Positions 23,535-31,423 of a DNA stretch of 64,000 bases are shown here, piece after piece. Below the pieces are notes generated by a model. That model saw only the letters and a list, made by a program, of their open reading frames with translations, searched no databases and was not told the origin of the DNA. Made by a program: the position numbers and the translations under genes. The stretch lies in the NCBI RefSeq assembly GCF_000279535.1, contig NZ_ALCH01000005.1, positions 176,002 through 240,001 on the forward strand, read 5' to 3'. This stretch comes from Streptococcus infantis SPAR10. GTDB lineage: Bacteria > Bacillota > Bacilli > Lactobacillales > Streptococcaceae. Position 1 is the stretch's first letter. Each line of letters begins with the position of its first letter.

Positions 23535-23567
23535 AGAAACATTGACTTGAAGAATAAGGAAGAGAAA

Positions 23568-25856
23568 ATGAACGATTTATTAAAGGGGATGAATGACCGT
23601 CAAGCCGAGGCCGTTCAAACCACAGAAGGACCCTTGCTGATCATGGCGGGGGCGGGATCTGGTAAGACTCGTGTTTTAACCCACCGTATTGCTTACTTAA
23701 TTGATGAAAAGATGGTCAATCCATGGAATATCTTGGCCATTACCTTTACCAATAAAGCGGCACGTGAAATGAAGGAGCGTGCTTATGGACTCAATCCAGC
23801 TACTCAGGATTGTTTGATCGCGACCTTCCACTCTATGTGCGTGCGTATCCTACGGCGCGATGCCGACCACATTGGCTACAATCGCAATTTCACGATTGTG
23901 GATCCAGGGGAGCAGCGAACGCTCATGAAACGTATTCTCAAGCAGTTGAACTTGGATCCTAAAAAATGGAATGAACGTACCATTTTGGGAACCATTTCCA
24001 ATGCTAAGAATGATCTGATTGACGATGTAGCTTATGCTGCCCAGGCAGGAGATATGTACACGCAAATTGTAGCTAAGTGTTATACAGCCTATCAGAAAGA
24101 ACTTCGTCAGTCAGAGTCAGTGGACTTTGACGACTTGATCATGTTGACTCTGCGTCTCTTTGATCAAAATCCCGATGTTTTGACTTATTACCAACAGAAG
24201 TTCCAGTACATTCATGTTGATGAGTATCAAGATACCAACCATGCTCAGTATCAACTCGTTAAACTCTTGGCTTCTCGTTTCCAAAATATCTGCGTAGTAG
24301 GGGATGCTGACCAGTCTATCTACGGTTGGCGTGGTGCTGATATGCAGAATATCTTGGATTTTGAGAAGGATTATCCTAAAGCAAAAGTTGTTTTGTTGGA
24401 GGAAAATTACCGCTCAACCAAAACCATCCTCCAAGCAGCTAATGATGTCATCAAAAACAATAAAAATCGTCGTCCTAAGAATCTCTGGACTCAAAATGCG
24501 GATGGGGAACAGATTGTCTACTATCGTGCTAATGATGAACAAGACGAGGCTGTCTTTGTTGCTAAAACTATCGATGAACTTGGTCGAAGCCAAAACTTCC
24601 TCCACAAGGACTTTGCAGTTCTTTACCGTACCAATGCCCAGTCTCGTACCATTGAAGAAGCTCTGCTCAAGTCTAATATTCCTTATACTATGGTCGGTGG
24701 AACTAAGTTCTATAGCCGGAAAGAAATTCGTGATATTATCGCTTATCTGAATCTCATAGCCAATTTGAGTGATAATATCAGTTTTGAGCGAATTATCAAT
24801 GAACCAAAGCGTGGCATTGGACCAGGAACAGTAGAGAAAATCCGTGACTTTGCCAACCTACAAAATATGTCTATGCTAGATGCTTCAGCTAACATCATGT
24901 TATCAGGGATTAAAGGTAAGGCAGCCCAGTCAATCTGGGATTTTGCCAATATGATTCTTGATTTGCGGGATCAACTAGATCAATTAAGCATTACTGAATT
25001 AGTGGAAGCAGTCTTGGAAAAGACAGGCTACGTAGATATTCTCAATGCGCAGGCGACTTTGGAAAGCAAGGCTCGTGTTGAAAATATCGAAGAGTTCCTT
25101 TCTGTTACCAAGAACTTTGATGATAATCCAGATAATCAGGAAGAAGAAACTGGCTTGGATAAGCTCAGTCGCTTCTTGAACGATTTGGCATTGATTGCAG
25201 ATACAGACTCTGGCAGTCAGGAAACATCAGAAGTAACCTTAATGACGCTCCATGCGGCAAAGGGATTAGAGTTTCCAGTTGTCTTCTTAATTGGAATGGA
25301 AGAAAATGTCTTTCCACTTAGTCGTGCAGCAGAAGACATGGATGAACTAGAAGAGGAACGCCGTCTAGCCTATGTCGGTATCACGCGCGCAGAGAAAATC
25401 CTTTATCTAACCAATGCTAACTCACGCTTGCTATTTGGTCGAACGAACTATAATCGCCCAACACGCTTTATCAATGAGATTAGTTCAGATTTGTTAACTT
25501 ATCAAGGTTTGGCGAGTCCTGCTAATAGTAGCTTCAAAGCATCCTATAGTAGTGGAGGTGTCGCCTTTGGTCAAGGCATGAGTCTAGCTCAAGCTCTACA
25601 AGATCGCAAACGTAATGCAGCACCAAGATCAATTGAATCAAAAGGACTACCTTTTGGACAATTTGCATCTAATAGTAAATCGTCATCTAGTGAAACTAGC
25701 TGGTCTATCGGAGATATTGCTCTTCATAAAAAATGGGGTGAAGGAACTGTCCTTGAGGTATCAGGTAGCGGCTCAACACAGGAATTGAAAATCAATTTCC
25801 CAGAAGTCGGCCTCAAAAAACTCCTAGCCAGTGTAGCACCGATTGAGAAGAAGTAG
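23568..25856 (+). CDS. pcrA: ATP-dependent DNA helicase PcrA (UvrD/Rep family)
   Basis: A 762-residue SF1A helicase, essential for repair and plasmid/conjugative replication in Firmicutes. Walker A is MAGAGSGKTRVL near residue 30, Walker [11 protein letters not shown], and motifs VGDADQSIYGWRGAD, LEENYRS, TLHAAKGLEFPVVF and YVGITRAE follow. The C-terminal RNA-polymerase-interacting tudor-like domain is seen as DIALHKKWGEGTVLEVSGSG. The start MNDLLKGMNDRQ, after AAGGAAGAG, is preferred to an in-frame start seven codons earlier. Confidence 0.97.
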   Translation: MNDLLKGMNDRQAEAVQTTEGPLLIMAGAGSGKTRVLTHRIAYLIDEKMVNPWNILAITFTNKAAREMKERAYGLNPATQDCLIATFHSMCVRILRRDADHIGYNRNFTIVDPGEQRTLMKRILKQLNLDPKKWNERTILGTISNAKNDLIDDVAYAAQAGDMYTQIVAKCYTAYQKELRQSESVDFDDLIMLTLRLFDQNPDVLTYYQQKFQYIHVDEYQDTNHAQYQLVKLLASRFQNICVVGDADQSIYGWRGADMQNILDFEKDYPKAKVVLLEENYRSTKTILQAANDVIKNNKNRRPKNLWTQNADGEQIVYYRANDEQDEAVFVAKTIDELGRSQNFLHKDFAVLYRTNAQSRTIEEALLKSNIPYTMVGGTKFYSRKEIRDIIAYLNLIANLSDNISFERIINEPKRGIGPGTVEKIRDFANLQNMSMLDASANIMLSGIKGKAAQSIWDFANMILDLRDQLDQLSITELVEAVLEKTGYVDILNAQATLESKARVENIEEFLSVTKNFDDNPDNQEEETGLDKLSRFLNDLALIADTDSGSQETSEVTLMTLHAAKGLEFPVVFLIGMEENVFPLSRAAEDMDELEEERRLAYVGITRAEKILYLTNANSRLLFGRTNYNRPTRFINEISSDLLTYQGLASPANSSFKASYSSGGVAFGQGMSLAQALQDRKRNAAPRSIESKGLPFGQFASNSKSSSSETSWSIGDIALHKKWGEGTVLEVSGSGSTQELKINFPEVGLKKLLASVAPIEKK

Positions 25857-25954
25857 GTTTTCTAAACGAAAAAGAACGTGACATTCCTTTAGTAGGAGCT
25901 AATGCTCCAGGTATCGTTTTTGGGATTATTACCGCATTGACAGCTTTAATTTAA
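25847..25954 (+). pseudogene. Remnant of the C-terminus of a membrane protein
   Basis: Overlapping the end of pcrA in another frame is an open stretch of 35 codons without a start. It reads VGFLNEKERDIPLVG followed by a hydrophobic ANAPGIVFGIITALTALI and a stop at 25952-25954. It has no start codon, no ribosome binding site, and an in-frame stop just upstream (25844-25846). It looks like the last membrane helix of a transporter-like protein left after a deletion. The parent family was not identified. Confidence 0.4.
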
Positions 25955-25966
25955 ATATATAGAGTG

Positions 25967-26005
25967 AACTCTTCTTCATATTTAATCATGAAGGAGAGTT
26001 TTTCT
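25967..26005 (+). terminator. Terminator between pcrA and the two-component system
   Basis: AACTCTTCTTCAT (25967-25979) pairs with ATGAAGGAGAGTT (25988-26000), one G-T pair, followed by TTTCTTT. Confidence 0.8.
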
Positions 26006-26029
26006 TTATCCGAAATTCCTAAAAAAACA

Positions 26030-26038
26030 TGATATAAT
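26030..26038 (+). promoter_or_regulatory. Promoter of the two-component operon
   Basis: Extended -10 box TGATATAAT (26030-26038), 22 bases before the response-regulator start. Confidence 0.6.
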
Positions 26039-26060
26039 ACTATTAGAAAGGTTGGTGTTT

Positions 26061-26762
26061 ATGGCTAGAATACTTATCGTTGAAGATAATAATGAGATTC
26101 AAGAAATTTTGAGAACTCTTCTTTCTGAGAAACATGAGGTGATTCAGGCTTTTTCTGGTACCGAAGGAATGATTCGATTTGAACAAGGCGGCATTGATCT
26201 AATCTTGTTAGACATTATGCTTCCGGGTAAAAATGGTGATCAGGTTTTAAAAGCCATTAGACAAGATAGTTCAGTTCCTGTTATCATGCTAACTGCCCTA
26301 AGCGATAAAAAGCTTATCAGTCAATATCTCTTAGATGGTGCTAATGATTATATTGTAAAGCCTTTTGATTTGGATGAAGTTTTTGCTAGGGTTATGGTAC
26401 AATTGCGTCAAAATAGTGACAAGCAACCAGTTGAAATCGAACATCCAGACAAGTTGATTCACCAGTTAAAAAATATTCAATTTGATCCAGATAGTTTTGA
26501 AATCAAAAATAGCCAGGAAATTATTCGCCTAGCTAAGAAAGAATGCTTGATTCTCCAAACCTTGTTGAGACATCCTAAGAAGATTTTTACGAAAGAAGAA
26601 CTCTTTGAATTGGTCTGGGAGGATACTTATTTACCAGGTGACAATACTCTCAACACTCATTTAAGTAATCTCCGTAAAAAATTAAGCCAACTGGATCCAG
26701 AGCAAGAGTATATTGAAACTATCTGGGGAGTTGGTGTTCGCTTAAAAGGAGATGAGCAATGA
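26061..26762 (+). CDS. Response regulator, OmpR/PhoB family
   Basis: A 233-residue regulator. The receiver domain has the acidic pair in ILIVEDNNEI, the phosphorylated Asp in LILLDIMLPG, Thr in VIMLTAL and Lys in YIVKPFD. The winged-helix DNA-binding domain covers the C-terminal 100 residues, with NTLNTHLSNLRKKL and ETIWGVGVRLK. The start MARILIVEDN was chosen over an ATG three codons earlier. It overlaps the kinase gene by four bases (ATGA). Its target is probably the convergent ABC exporter genes, an inference from position. Confidence 0.95.
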   Translation: MARILIVEDNNEIQEILRTLLSEKHEVIQAFSGTEGMIRFEQGGIDLILLDIMLPGKNGDQVLKAIRQDSSVPVIMLTALSDKKLISQYLLDGANDYIVKPFDLDEVFARVMVQLRQNSDKQPVEIEHPDKLIHQLKNIQFDPDSFEIKNSQEIIRLAKKECLILQTLLRHPKKIFTKEELFELVWEDTYLPGDNTLNTHLSNLRKKLSQLDPEQEYIETIWGVGVRLKGDEQ

Positions 26763-27637
26763 TCTACATTTTACTATCTTTGCTACTGCTGGTTATTATC
26801 CTATTGACGATAGGGTTGATTCGCTATCATTTAGCACTCGTGAACTTGAGCCAACAAATCGAAGACAAGATTTATACTGGAAGTATGAAGAGAATCGGAG
26901 TATCTACTTTCTCCAAGGATTTTTTACATCTCTACCAGCAAATTAATCAACTCTTTCAAGAAGTTGAACAGTCGAGATTGATTATGAAGCGTGAAAAGCA
27001 GACTTTGGACATGGCTATCAGCAATATTGCACACGATATTCGAACACCTTTAACGATTGCGTCAGGTTATACTCAGCAATTGCTTAAAACAGAAAACCCT
27101 GAGTATGAGAGTTTAAAAAAAATTTCCCATCATCTCAATCAAGTTTCAAAACGTCTAGAGGCTCTTTTGGACTATCGTCGTTTAATGGAAGGAGCAGTTA
27201 AAGCTGACTTATCTGAGTTAGAAGTTTCAACATTTATAACACAAAAATTACTGACCTATTATGATTCTTTTCAGACGGCAAAGATTAACCTTGATTTTCA
27301 AGTGGAACCTGGTCTCTATTTATTAACAGATCCAGATTTATTAGATCGTATGTTACAAAATATTATTGGCAATGTTCTAAAACATGGTAAGGATGAAGCG
27401 AGATTTTCTTTGAAGGAAGTGGACAATCACATTTGTTTGGAAATTGCTAATCTGGTCAAACAACCCATTCGTAAAATTGAAAATCTCAGTCAACGATTTT
27501 ACTCTGAAAACCTCTCAGATACTGAAGAATCATCAGGTTTAGGTCTTTATATTACAGAAGAATTATCCCATCTACTTAGTGCAGAACTACAACTAAGTAC
27601 AGATGGTTTTTGGTTTACAGTTAAAGTTCTCTTTTAA
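26759..27637 (+). CDS. Sensor histidine kinase, small
   Basis: A 292-residue kinase with one N-terminal hydrophobic segment (about residues 2-24) and no extracytoplasmic sensor domain. The dimerisation domain carries the H-box SNIAHDIRTPLT (about residue 90). The ATPase domain has the N-box NIIGNVLKHGKD and the G-box SSGLGLYITEEL. Kinases of this build, paired with an ABC exporter, often detect antimicrobial peptides at or through the transporter; that is inference here. Confidence 0.93.
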   Translation: MIYILLSLLLLVIILLTIGLIRYHLALVNLSQQIEDKIYTGSMKRIGVSTFSKDFLHLYQQINQLFQEVEQSRLIMKREKQTLDMAISNIAHDIRTPLTIASGYTQQLLKTENPEYESLKKISHHLNQVSKRLEALLDYRRLMEGAVKADLSELEVSTFITQKLLTYYDSFQTAKINLDFQVEPGLYLLTDPDLLDRMLQNIIGNVLKHGKDEARFSLKEVDNHICLEIANLVKQPIRKIENLSQRFYSENLSDTEESSGLGLYITEELSHLLSAELQLSTDGFWFTVKVLF

Positions 27638-27644
27638 AGCAAAG

Positions 27645-27678
27645 AACCTCCTCTTTTTGAATAGAGGAGGTTGTTTTT
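27645..27678. terminator. Bidirectional terminator, kinase / ABC permease
   Basis: AACCTCCTCT (27645-27654) pairs with AGAGGAGGTT (27663-27672), followed by GTTTTTAT. It also lies just after the convergent permease gene. Confidence 0.88.
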
Positions 27679-28438
27679 ATAGGCTTTTCTTCTTGAAAAT
27701 TATCAGTCCACTGAAAGAGAAGAAAAGTATGACCGTTACGCAAACCGTTATGGTATAGAGAATAGCTTGACTATTAGTAGTCATGGCATAGGCAACATTC
27801 AAGGATAAATAGCGTAAAATCTCGATATCTGGAAAGATAAGCATCGGCGTTGAAAGCAAGGTAGAGCTGATTAAATAGCCAATGAAAACAGCCAAATAAG
27901 AATGAGTCACATAGAGAATGAAGGAAACAATAGATAGCCAAGCTAGAAGGCAGAGAAATTGAAGAGAAATTGTTAGAAGGAGATTGCCAATAAATCCTTC
28001 TGGCATCGTACCAAGACCGTTTAGGATAGTCGCTGGTACGAAAGCAATAACTAGGCTAACAAGAATTTGCATTAGAGCGATACTTGCTAATACTACAAAT
28101 TTAGCTAGGAAGAATTCTGTGCGAGAAACACCCACTGTCAAACTGTTTTTATAGAGTTTTCCGATAAGATCAACTCCTAGAACTAAGCAAGCAAGGATAA
28201 TACAGAGGAAAACTAGGTTTGAGCTATTGCTAGAGGTGTTAATAAGGGCTTGTATACCATCCCATCCCTTGCTAGGTAGTTCGCTTTCCACGTTTGTACT
28301 TGTACTGACCGATATGAACTTGCCTGTAGCTCCGAAAGTAGCTCCCATTAACATGAGTGCAAAGAGAACGAGCTCTGTAATCCAAAAACCTTTGGAACGG
28401 AAAAGACGGTAAAAGTCTGCTTGAATTGTATGTATCAT
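27677..28438 (-). CDS. ABC-2 type transporter permease
   Basis: A 253-residue membrane protein with about six hydrophobic segments: one at residues 17-37, a long extracytoplasmic loop, then five in the second half. The N-terminus IQADFYRLFRSKGFWIT is typical of ABC-2 permeases of bacitracin/lantibiotic-immunity-like exporters. It is encoded 10 bases after its ATPase. Substrate unknown; export of or protection from a peptide is plausible given the adjacent two-component system. Confidence 0.85.
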   Translation of the reverse strand: MIHTIQADFYRLFRSKGFWITELVLFALMLMGATFGATGKFISVSTSTNVESELPSKGWDGIQALINTSSNSSNLVFLCIILACLVLGVDLIGKLYKNSLTVGVSRTEFFLAKFVVLASIALMQILVSLVIAFVPATILNGLGTMPEGFIGNLLLTISLQFLCLLAWLSIVSFILYVTHSYLAVFIGYLISSTLLSTPMLIFPDIEILRYLSLNVAYAMTTNSQAILYTITVCVTVILFFSFSGLIIFKKKSL

Positions 28439-28448
28439 GGTTTTCCTC

Positions 28449-29357
28449 CTATTTTACTAATTGTGTGAAGTATTCTTCAAGATTTTGACGAGCATAGTAA
28501 ATCTCATCCACAGCGACATCTGCTAGAGTAAGTTCTTTGAGAATGCGTTTAACATCTTGTTCATGACTAAAAATATGAATTTCATTATCTGAATTAACAA
28601 CTTTAAATTCAAGATGCACTTTGTCTTTTAAGATTTGGCTAGCTTTTTCTTTGTCACTCGTTTTTAGAACAATATAGTCTTCATTCAATGTCTCAAATTC
28701 GGCCTTACTGATTTCTCGAATGATTCTTCCTTGATCCAGAATTCCAAAGCGATTGGCAACCAGATAGAGTTCTGACAAGATATGACTAGAGATGAGAATT
28801 GTTATGTCTAGTTCTTGATTCAGACGTTGGATCATTTGACGAAACTCTTTGATACCGATTGGGTCGAGACCATTGATGGGTTCATCAAGGATGAGAAAGT
28901 CTGGTTTTGATAGGAGAGCGATAGCAATGCCTAAGCGTTGTTTCATCCCAAGAGAAAAATCTCGAAAAACTTTTCTACCTGTATCTGTTAACCCCACATA
29001 CTTTAATGTTTCCTGAATGACTTGATCAGCATTTGGGATATGTCGAATCGTACAATAGTATCTTAGATTTTGATAGGCTGTTAAATGATTGTGAGCTACT
29101 GGGGATTCAATGACTGAACCTACTCGAGATAGGGCTTTCGTGCACTCCTTATATCCTTGACTGGAAAAGAGGGAAATAGTTCCATGGTCAGCAGATAATA
29201 ATTGGGTAATGATTTTAATCAGAGTTGTTTTACCAGCACCATTTTTTCCGATAAGTCCATAGACATCTCCTTCTTTAACTGAGAGACTTAGATCTTGTAG
29301 AATAGGTTGTTTGCCAAATTGTTTGGACAAGCCATGGATTTCGAGGACTGTTTTCAT
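28449..29357 (-). CDS. ABC transporter ATP-binding protein
   Basis: A 302-residue ATPase of the bacitracin/lantibiotic exporter (BcrA-like) type. Walker A is GLIGKNGAGKTTLIK near residue 37, the signature FSLGMKQRLGIAIALL, Walker B DFLILDEPINGLDPIG, and the H-loop histidine in ILISSHILSEL. After the nucleotide-binding domain comes a C-terminal extension of about 80 residues, as in BcrA relatives. Forms an exporter with the permease downstream. Confidence 0.92.
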   Translation of the reverse strand: MKTVLEIHGLSKQFGKQPILQDLSLSVKEGDVYGLIGKNGAGKTTLIKIITQLLSADHGTISLFSSQGYKECTKALSRVGSVIESPVAHNHLTAYQNLRYYCTIRHIPNADQVIQETLKYVGLTDTGRKVFRDFSLGMKQRLGIAIALLSKPDFLILDEPINGLDPIGIKEFRQMIQRLNQELDITILISSHILSELYLVANRFGILDQGRIIREISKAEFETLNEDYIVLKTSDKEKASQILKDKVHLEFKVVNSDNEIHIFSHEQDVKRILKELTLADVAVDEIYYARQNLEEYFTQLVK

Positions 29358-29378
29358 AGTTTTCTCCTTTAACCTTTA

Positions 29379-29483
29379 ATACTCAATGAAAAACAAAGAG
29401 CAAACTAGGAAGCGAGCCGCAGGCTATACTTGAGTACGGCAAGGCGAAGCTGACGTGGTTTGAATTTGATTTTCGAAGAGTAT
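29379..29483 (-). repeat. BOX element, A-C form without boxB
   Basis: A 105-base element bounded by ATACTC (29379-29384) and GAGTAT (29478-29483), containing TACGGCAAGGCGAAGCTGACG at 29435-29455, nearly the sequence used as the classic BOX-PCR primer. The boxA part lies at the high-coordinate end and reads on the minus strand; boxC (CAAACTAGGAAGCGAGCCGC on the plus strand) is joined to it with no boxB repeat. BOX elements are scattered in pneumococci and close relatives. It sits just upstream of the ABC exporter operon and could affect its expression. Confidence 0.85.
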
Positions 29484-29584
29484 AAGATGTTTTATTTTTA
29501 TAACTCTAGTATAAAGCATAGATATCAAAGAATCGTCAAGCATTTCTAAAGAGTTTCTAAAGTTTTTAAATTTTAAAAAAATAA

Positions 29585-29621
29585 AAGCCCAGTTGGCTAG
29601 AAATACTAGTTGACTGGGCTT
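29585..29621 (-). terminator. Terminator after the Cof-type phosphatase gene
   Basis: AAGCCCAGTTGGCTAG (29585-29600) pairs with CTAGTTGACTGGGCTT (29606-29621), three of the pairs being G-T; the minus strand continues in TTTTATTTTTTT. The spacer 29484-29584 otherwise shows nothing recognisable. Confidence 0.85.
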
Positions 29622-29626
29622 ATTTT

Positions 29627-30436
29627 CTACAAAATATATTTCTCAATAGCGCGTGCAACACCGTCTTCTTCATTGCTAGCGGTTACGGCATCAGCGAGAG
29701 ATTTTACGTGGTCGCTGGCATTTCCCATGGCGATCCCCAGCCCAGCAAACTCTAACATCTCAATGTCGTTATTGGCATCACCCATAGCCATGATTTCAGA
29801 AGGTTGGATATCCAAAATCTCAGCCAAACGAGAAAGAGCAGAAGCCTTGGTTGTACCGAGTGGCATTGCTTCATAAATAACTGGTTGAGACCGAACACCG
29901 CTAAATCTCTGACAAAGTTCATCAGTAAATCGTTGTTCAAAGTCATCTGTTTCTTCCTTTGTACCTAAGAACATACCTTGGAACATACGATATTTACCGC
30001 TGGTAGCTTCCTCTAGTGTGATTTCAGTCAGGTCAGCAAAGACAAGTGTAGCATCATATTGAACGATAGGATTTGGTTTACCTCCAAGAACGAAGTAGTG
30101 CTCTTCATCAAAAAGAGTCAATTGAACCTCACTCTTTTCAGCAAGGTCATTCAGGTATTCGATGTCAGATTTGCTAAGTTCCCGCCAGTCAACAAGGCTC
30201 CAGTCGCTGGTTTGGTGGGTAGAACAACCATTATTGACAATAACGTATTCATTTTGCAAATCAAGACCGAGTTTCTTGTAGTAGGGAAGAACTCCAAAGA
30301 GGGGACGACCAGTACAGAGAACCAGTTTGACACCTTTTTCGATAGCTTTATGAATGGCATCAATATGAGCTTGAGGAATTTCCTTGGCTTCGTTGAGAAG
30401 AGTACCGTCCATATCAAGAGCAAGTAGTTTAATCAT
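29627..30436 (-). CDS. HAD-superfamily Cof-type sugar/flavin phosphatase
   Basis: A 269-residue Cof/YidA-type phosphatase. Motif I is ALDMDGTLLN at residues 6-15, motif II VLCTGRP, motif III a late lysine in TTKASALSRL, and motif IV MAMGDANNDIEMLEFAG. The large C2-type cap lies between. The natural substrate cannot be read from the sequence. Monocistronic; a TGCTATAAT extended -10 box on the minus strand (30466-30474) precedes it. Confidence 0.92.
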   Translation of the reverse strand: MIKLLALDMDGTLLNEAKEIPQAHIDAIHKAIEKGVKLVLCTGRPLFGVLPYYKKLGLDLQNEYVIVNNGCSTHQTSDWSLVDWRELSKSDIEYLNDLAEKSEVQLTLFDEEHYFVLGGKPNPIVQYDATLVFADLTEITLEEATSGKYRMFQGMFLGTKEETDDFEQRFTDELCQRFSGVRSQPVIYEAMPLGTTKASALSRLAEILDIQPSEIMAMGDANNDIEMLEFAGLGIAMGNASDHVKSLADAVTASNEEDGVARAIEKYIL

Positions 30437-30619
30437 AGTATTTCCTTTTCACGTGTTTTGCCTATATTATAGCATATTTTGAGGCAAATAAGTCTAAAGC
30501 TGAGTGAAATGCCATTTCTATTTAGGTTTTTAGTAGATCGATAACAAAAATATGATATACTAAATTAGTAATATATTTAATATTATACTGATAATTGATA
30601 AAAAATCAGAGGATTTATC

Positions 30620-31291
30620 ATGAAAAAAAGAGCTGTGCAGATTTTACTAGCCTTATTGGTAATCATTTATAGGAAGACATGGTTTTGGTGGATTTTTAAT
30701 CACTTTACAGCTAGATTTGTAGTTGCTAGTCGAGAGTATTTCTTGATTCTTGCTTTTTTAGAGCTCATCGTTACTTTTATAGCTATTCTTTATTTACTAG
30801 TATTCGAAGGTAGGAAAATTCTTGAGTTGAAGTGGAAATGGAGATATCCAGTTTATTTGCTTCTTGCTTATGGAGTCAGTCATCTTTCAGGTATTGTGTT
30901 CTCCTTTTTAACCCCAGCAACGTCCAATCAAATCGCTTTAAATGAATTGACTGAGATGACAGGGCGACAAGAGTTACCTTATCTTTTACTTATTGTTTGT
31001 CTGCTAGGACCAATTACCGAAGAATTGGTATATCGAGGAGTTCTGATGAATACATTTCTGAAAGATTCACCATGGTATGGAGATGTTTTGCTATCAGCCT
31101 GTGTCTTTGGCTATGTGCATGTCAGTTCAGGTTTAACACCACTCGCCTTTTTCACCTATGCAAGTGGAGGAGCAATTTGTGCATTCCTCTACCGAAAAAC
31201 TCATTCACTCTATTACCCTATTTTACTTCATATCATGATCAACATTTTAGCATTTTGGGAATTATGGGTACTCTTGTTTTCTGGTAGTTAA
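30620..31291 (+). CDS. CPBP family intramembrane metalloprotease (Abi/CAAX-protease-like)
   Basis: A 223-residue membrane protein with about six hydrophobic segments. The CPBP signatures are present in order: the glutamate pair with arginine in GPITEELVYRGVL, a histidine in FGYVHVSSGL, and a last histidine in YPILLHIMINI. In lactic acid bacteria, relatives serve in self-immunity against bacteriocins or in peptide maturation, but no bacteriocin gene is visible nearby, so function is open. A TGATATACT -10 box lies about 60 bases upstream. Confidence 0.88.
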   Translation: MKKRAVQILLALLVIIYRKTWFWWIFNHFTARFVVASREYFLILAFLELIVTFIAILYLLVFEGRKILELKWKWRYPVYLLLAYGVSHLSGIVFSFLTPATSNQIALNELTEMTGRQELPYLLLIVCLLGPITEELVYRGVLMNTFLKDSPWYGDVLLSACVFGYVHVSSGLTPLAFFTYASGGAICAFLYRKTHSLYYPILLHIMINILAFWELWVLLFSGS

Positions 31292-31302
31292 TAACTATAA
31301 AA

Positions 31303-31327
31303 GATCGGATTTTATTCCGACTTTTTT
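31303..31327 (+). terminator. Terminator after the CPBP gene
   Basis: A short stem, TCGGA (31305-31309) with TCCGA (31316-31320), extended by AAGA..CTT, followed by a run of six T. Confidence 0.7.
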
Positions 31328-31423
31328 GATATGGGACAGGTTAAAATTAGGGCTTTATATCAATCTATTTTGACTTAAAAAATGATATAATAAAAGGTAA
31401 TGACAAAAACAAACGAGGCAGAG

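Noticed and set aside
29379..29483. BOX element as a RUP element
   Set aside because: The length is similar, but the sequence carries the boxA primer motif and boxC, not the RUP pattern.
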